Below are positions 62,674 through 64,000 of a stretch of 64,000 nucleotides of DNA, piece by piece. Within the stretch, counting starts at the first letter, position 1, and each line of letters starts with the position of its first letter. The notes under the pieces were generated by a model. It made no database searches and had not been told where the DNA came from. It worked only from the letters and a program-made list of their open reading frames with translations. The stretch comes from Sphingomonas sp. PL-96 (lineage in GTDB: Bacteria > Pseudomonadota > Alphaproteobacteria > Sphingomonadales > Sphingomonadaceae): NCBI RefSeq assembly GCF_020707215.1, contig NZ_JAJFET010000003.1, positions 186,001-250,000 on the forward strand, given 5' to 3'. A program made the translations under genes and the position numbers.

Positions 62674-64000
62674 TCAAGGCCGTACGTCGAAGGCACGATA
62701 CCACGCCTCAATGTTTCGCACGACGCCGTTCACTCGGTACGCCGGAGGAGAGTGGTAGCTATTGGCCGCGATGTAACGGATCGCGCTTTCCGGCGCCTTG
62801 TAGCACCATACCTTCGCCCAACTCAGAAAGAAGCGCCGGTGGGCATCCTGCTCGTCGTCGGGCAGCGCCTTGTCCTTGCGGTAGAGCTCGTAGGCGCGGA
62901 ACGCCAGCGAGACGCCCGACAAGTCGCCGATGTTTTCCCCGATCGTGCGGCTTCCATTGAGCTTCACCCCGGGCAGGGGCTCGAATGCGTCATACTGCGC
63001 AACGAGCCGGTCGGCACGGGTCCGGAACGCAGCCTGCGCCTCCGTCGACATCCAGGCGCGCATCACTCCCTTGCTGTCATACAGTAGCCCCTGGTCATCG
63101 AAGCCGTGCCCCATCTCATGGCCGATGATGGCGCCGATGGCGCCGAAGTTGACGGCGGCGTTCCACGATGCCGAAAAGAAGGGCGGCTGGAGGATCGCCG
63201 CAGGAACCTCAATCGCGTTCAGCAGGACGCTGTAGCTAGCGTTGACCGCCGCGGGCGCCTGATACCATAGTTCGATGCGCGCGGCCGGGTCGGTGAGCCG
63301 CGCCCGCTGCCTTTCCCAATCCTGCTCGACAAGCCTGTCGAGATTTCCCGCGGCATCGTCCAGACGCAACCCGCCTTTCAGAGATGCAGGCCAAGTACGC
63401 GGGTAACCCGCCTTTAACGTCATCGCATTCAGCTTCTCCAGCGCTTCAGCTCGAGAGGCTGTGTCCATCCACTCCGCCTCGTCGAGTCGCTCAGCCATCG
63501 CGCGCTTCAGGTACAGGAGCAGTTCGCCGGCGGCGGCGCGGTCCGCTTGGGAGAAGTGCCTTTCCACATACAGGCGACCCAACTCCATCGGGAGCCGCCC
63601 CTTGACGAACTGCACCGCATCAGCCGCGCGCGTCGGGCGCTCCGTTCCGCCTCTTACGATCACGAGGAAGCGCCAATATGTATCGCGGAACGCTGTCGGC
63701 AATGCATCCATGCCGTTGCGCAGCCAATTGAAGGCGAGCCAGTCCTGCCAGACCTTGGCAGGCGTGGCGCGGAACAGCTGTGCCTGCGCCGCGATGGCGC
63801 TGTCCTCTCCCAGGTTCACCTGCGAAACGTCGTCAACGCCACGTGCGGCTAACATCGTCCGCCACGGCATCCCCGGTGCGAAGCTCTCCAGCTCCCGGAC
63901 GGTCATCACATGAAGGTTGGCGCGTCGGTCGCGTAATCGCTCCGGGCTCCATTGCCTGCGCGCGATCTCGGTTTCGAGAGCGACGATCGAGGCGGCGCGG
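62674..64000 (-). CDS. M13 family metallopeptidase (neprilysin-like), 5' end beyond the window
   Basis: About 441 codons lie in the window; the frame stays open to base 64000 (ERLRDRRANLHV precedes the ATG at 63909), so the start is outside. The zinc site is IIGHEMGHGFDDQG (HEXXH) with the third ligand in GENIGDLSG; NASYSVLLNAIEVPAAILQPPFF and FFLSWAKVWCYK are family segments, and the tail NIEAWYRAFDVRP is close to the usual end. M13 enzymes in bacteria are exported endopeptidases for short peptides. Confidence 0.93.
   Translation of the reverse strand, partial: RAASIVALETEIARRQWSPERLRDRRANLHVMTVRELESFAPGMPWRTMLAARGVDDVSQVNLGEDSAIAAQAQLFRATPAKVWQDWLAFNWLRNGMDALPTAFRDTYWRFLVIVRGGTERPTRAADAVQFVKGRLPMELGRLYVERHFSQADRAAAGELLLYLKRAMAERLDEAEWMDTASRAEALEKLNAMTLKAGYPRTWPASLKGGLRLDDAAGNLDRLVEQDWERQRARLTDPAARIELWYQAPAAVNASYSVLLNAIEVPAAILQPPFFSASWNAAVNFGAIGAIIGHEMGHGFDDQGLLYDSKGVMRAWMSTEAQAAFRTRADRLVAQYDAFEPLPGVKLNGSRTIGENIGDLSGVSLAFRAYELYRKDKALPDDEQDAHRRFFLSWAKVWCYKAPESAIRYIAANSYHSPPAYRVNGVVRNIEAWYRAFDVRP

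Noticed and set aside
62560..63087. 175-codon plus-strand frame
   Set aside because: Mostly antisense to the M13 peptidase gene.

Overview
The window reads as a stretch of chromosome from a GC-rich alphaproteobacterium, most likely a Sphingomonas-type member of the Sphingomonadaceae. The evidence is gene content and gene form: a GTG-started pdhA next to a pdhB with an N-terminal lipoyl domain, DUF4170, DUF6289, RcnB, a ZnuD-like TonB receptor, HWE-family histidine kinases, GGAAC-N16/17-CGTT stress-type promoters, frequent GTG starts and 1-4 nt gene overlaps. No plasmid, phage, rRNA, CRISPR or complete insertion sequence was seen. Two tRNAs are present: Glu(TTC), and one with anticodon CAT.

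Layout. 1-7.3 kb is accessory: small secreted or membrane proteins, an SNase-like protein, a BLUF photoreceptor, a penicillin-binding-protein-like serine hydrolase, an I78-type inhibitor, and copies of a degenerate intergenic repeat. 7.3-17.7 kb holds tRNA-Glu, recJ, a prolyl-4-hydroxylase-like oxygenase, RcnB, an orphan [2Fe-2S] subunit, a LigB-type dioxygenase, a GH13 glucosidase plus GT4 pair, and the TonB receptor. 17.8-19.9 kb is a minus-strand set of five small, mostly membrane-associated proteins behind a probable general-stress promoter. 20-25.5 kb is central metabolism (eno, an orphan RES protein, a CsaA-like protein, ftsB, pdhA, pdhB). 25.6-28.7 kb is a TadE/TadE/TadG-like trio. 28.7-38.9 kb is housekeeping (a squalene/phytoene-synthase-like protein, trmFO, gyrA, yaaA, a TPR protein) with a DUF488 gene broken by an amber codon. 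38.9-44.4 kb holds an Lrp regulator, a histidine kinase, a deacetylase-like protein, the CAT tRNA and a spore-photoproduct-lyase-like radical SAM protein.

44.5-51.6 kb is a catabolic or detoxification block. Three LysR regulators each sit head to head with an enzyme (epoxide hydrolase; LigB-type dioxygenase plus azoreductase; acetoin-reductase-like SDR), and inverted repeats lie in the shared promoter gaps. 52.1-57.5 kb is a signalling cluster: a receiver-only response regulator, a 1317-residue CheB-CheR-PAS-HWE kinase whose CheB part has lost its catalytic Ser and His, and a separate intact CheB. Next to it (57.6-58.9 kb) is a recombination scar in which a frameshifted efflux-adaptor fragment abuts a truncated, frameshifted copy of the LysR gene from 45.8 kb. 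The window ends with small secreted and membrane proteins, an alpha/beta hydrolase-DUF5829 pair and the 3' part of an M13 metallopeptidase gene that runs off the right edge.

All assignments come from reading the sequence and recalling family features; no database search was run.
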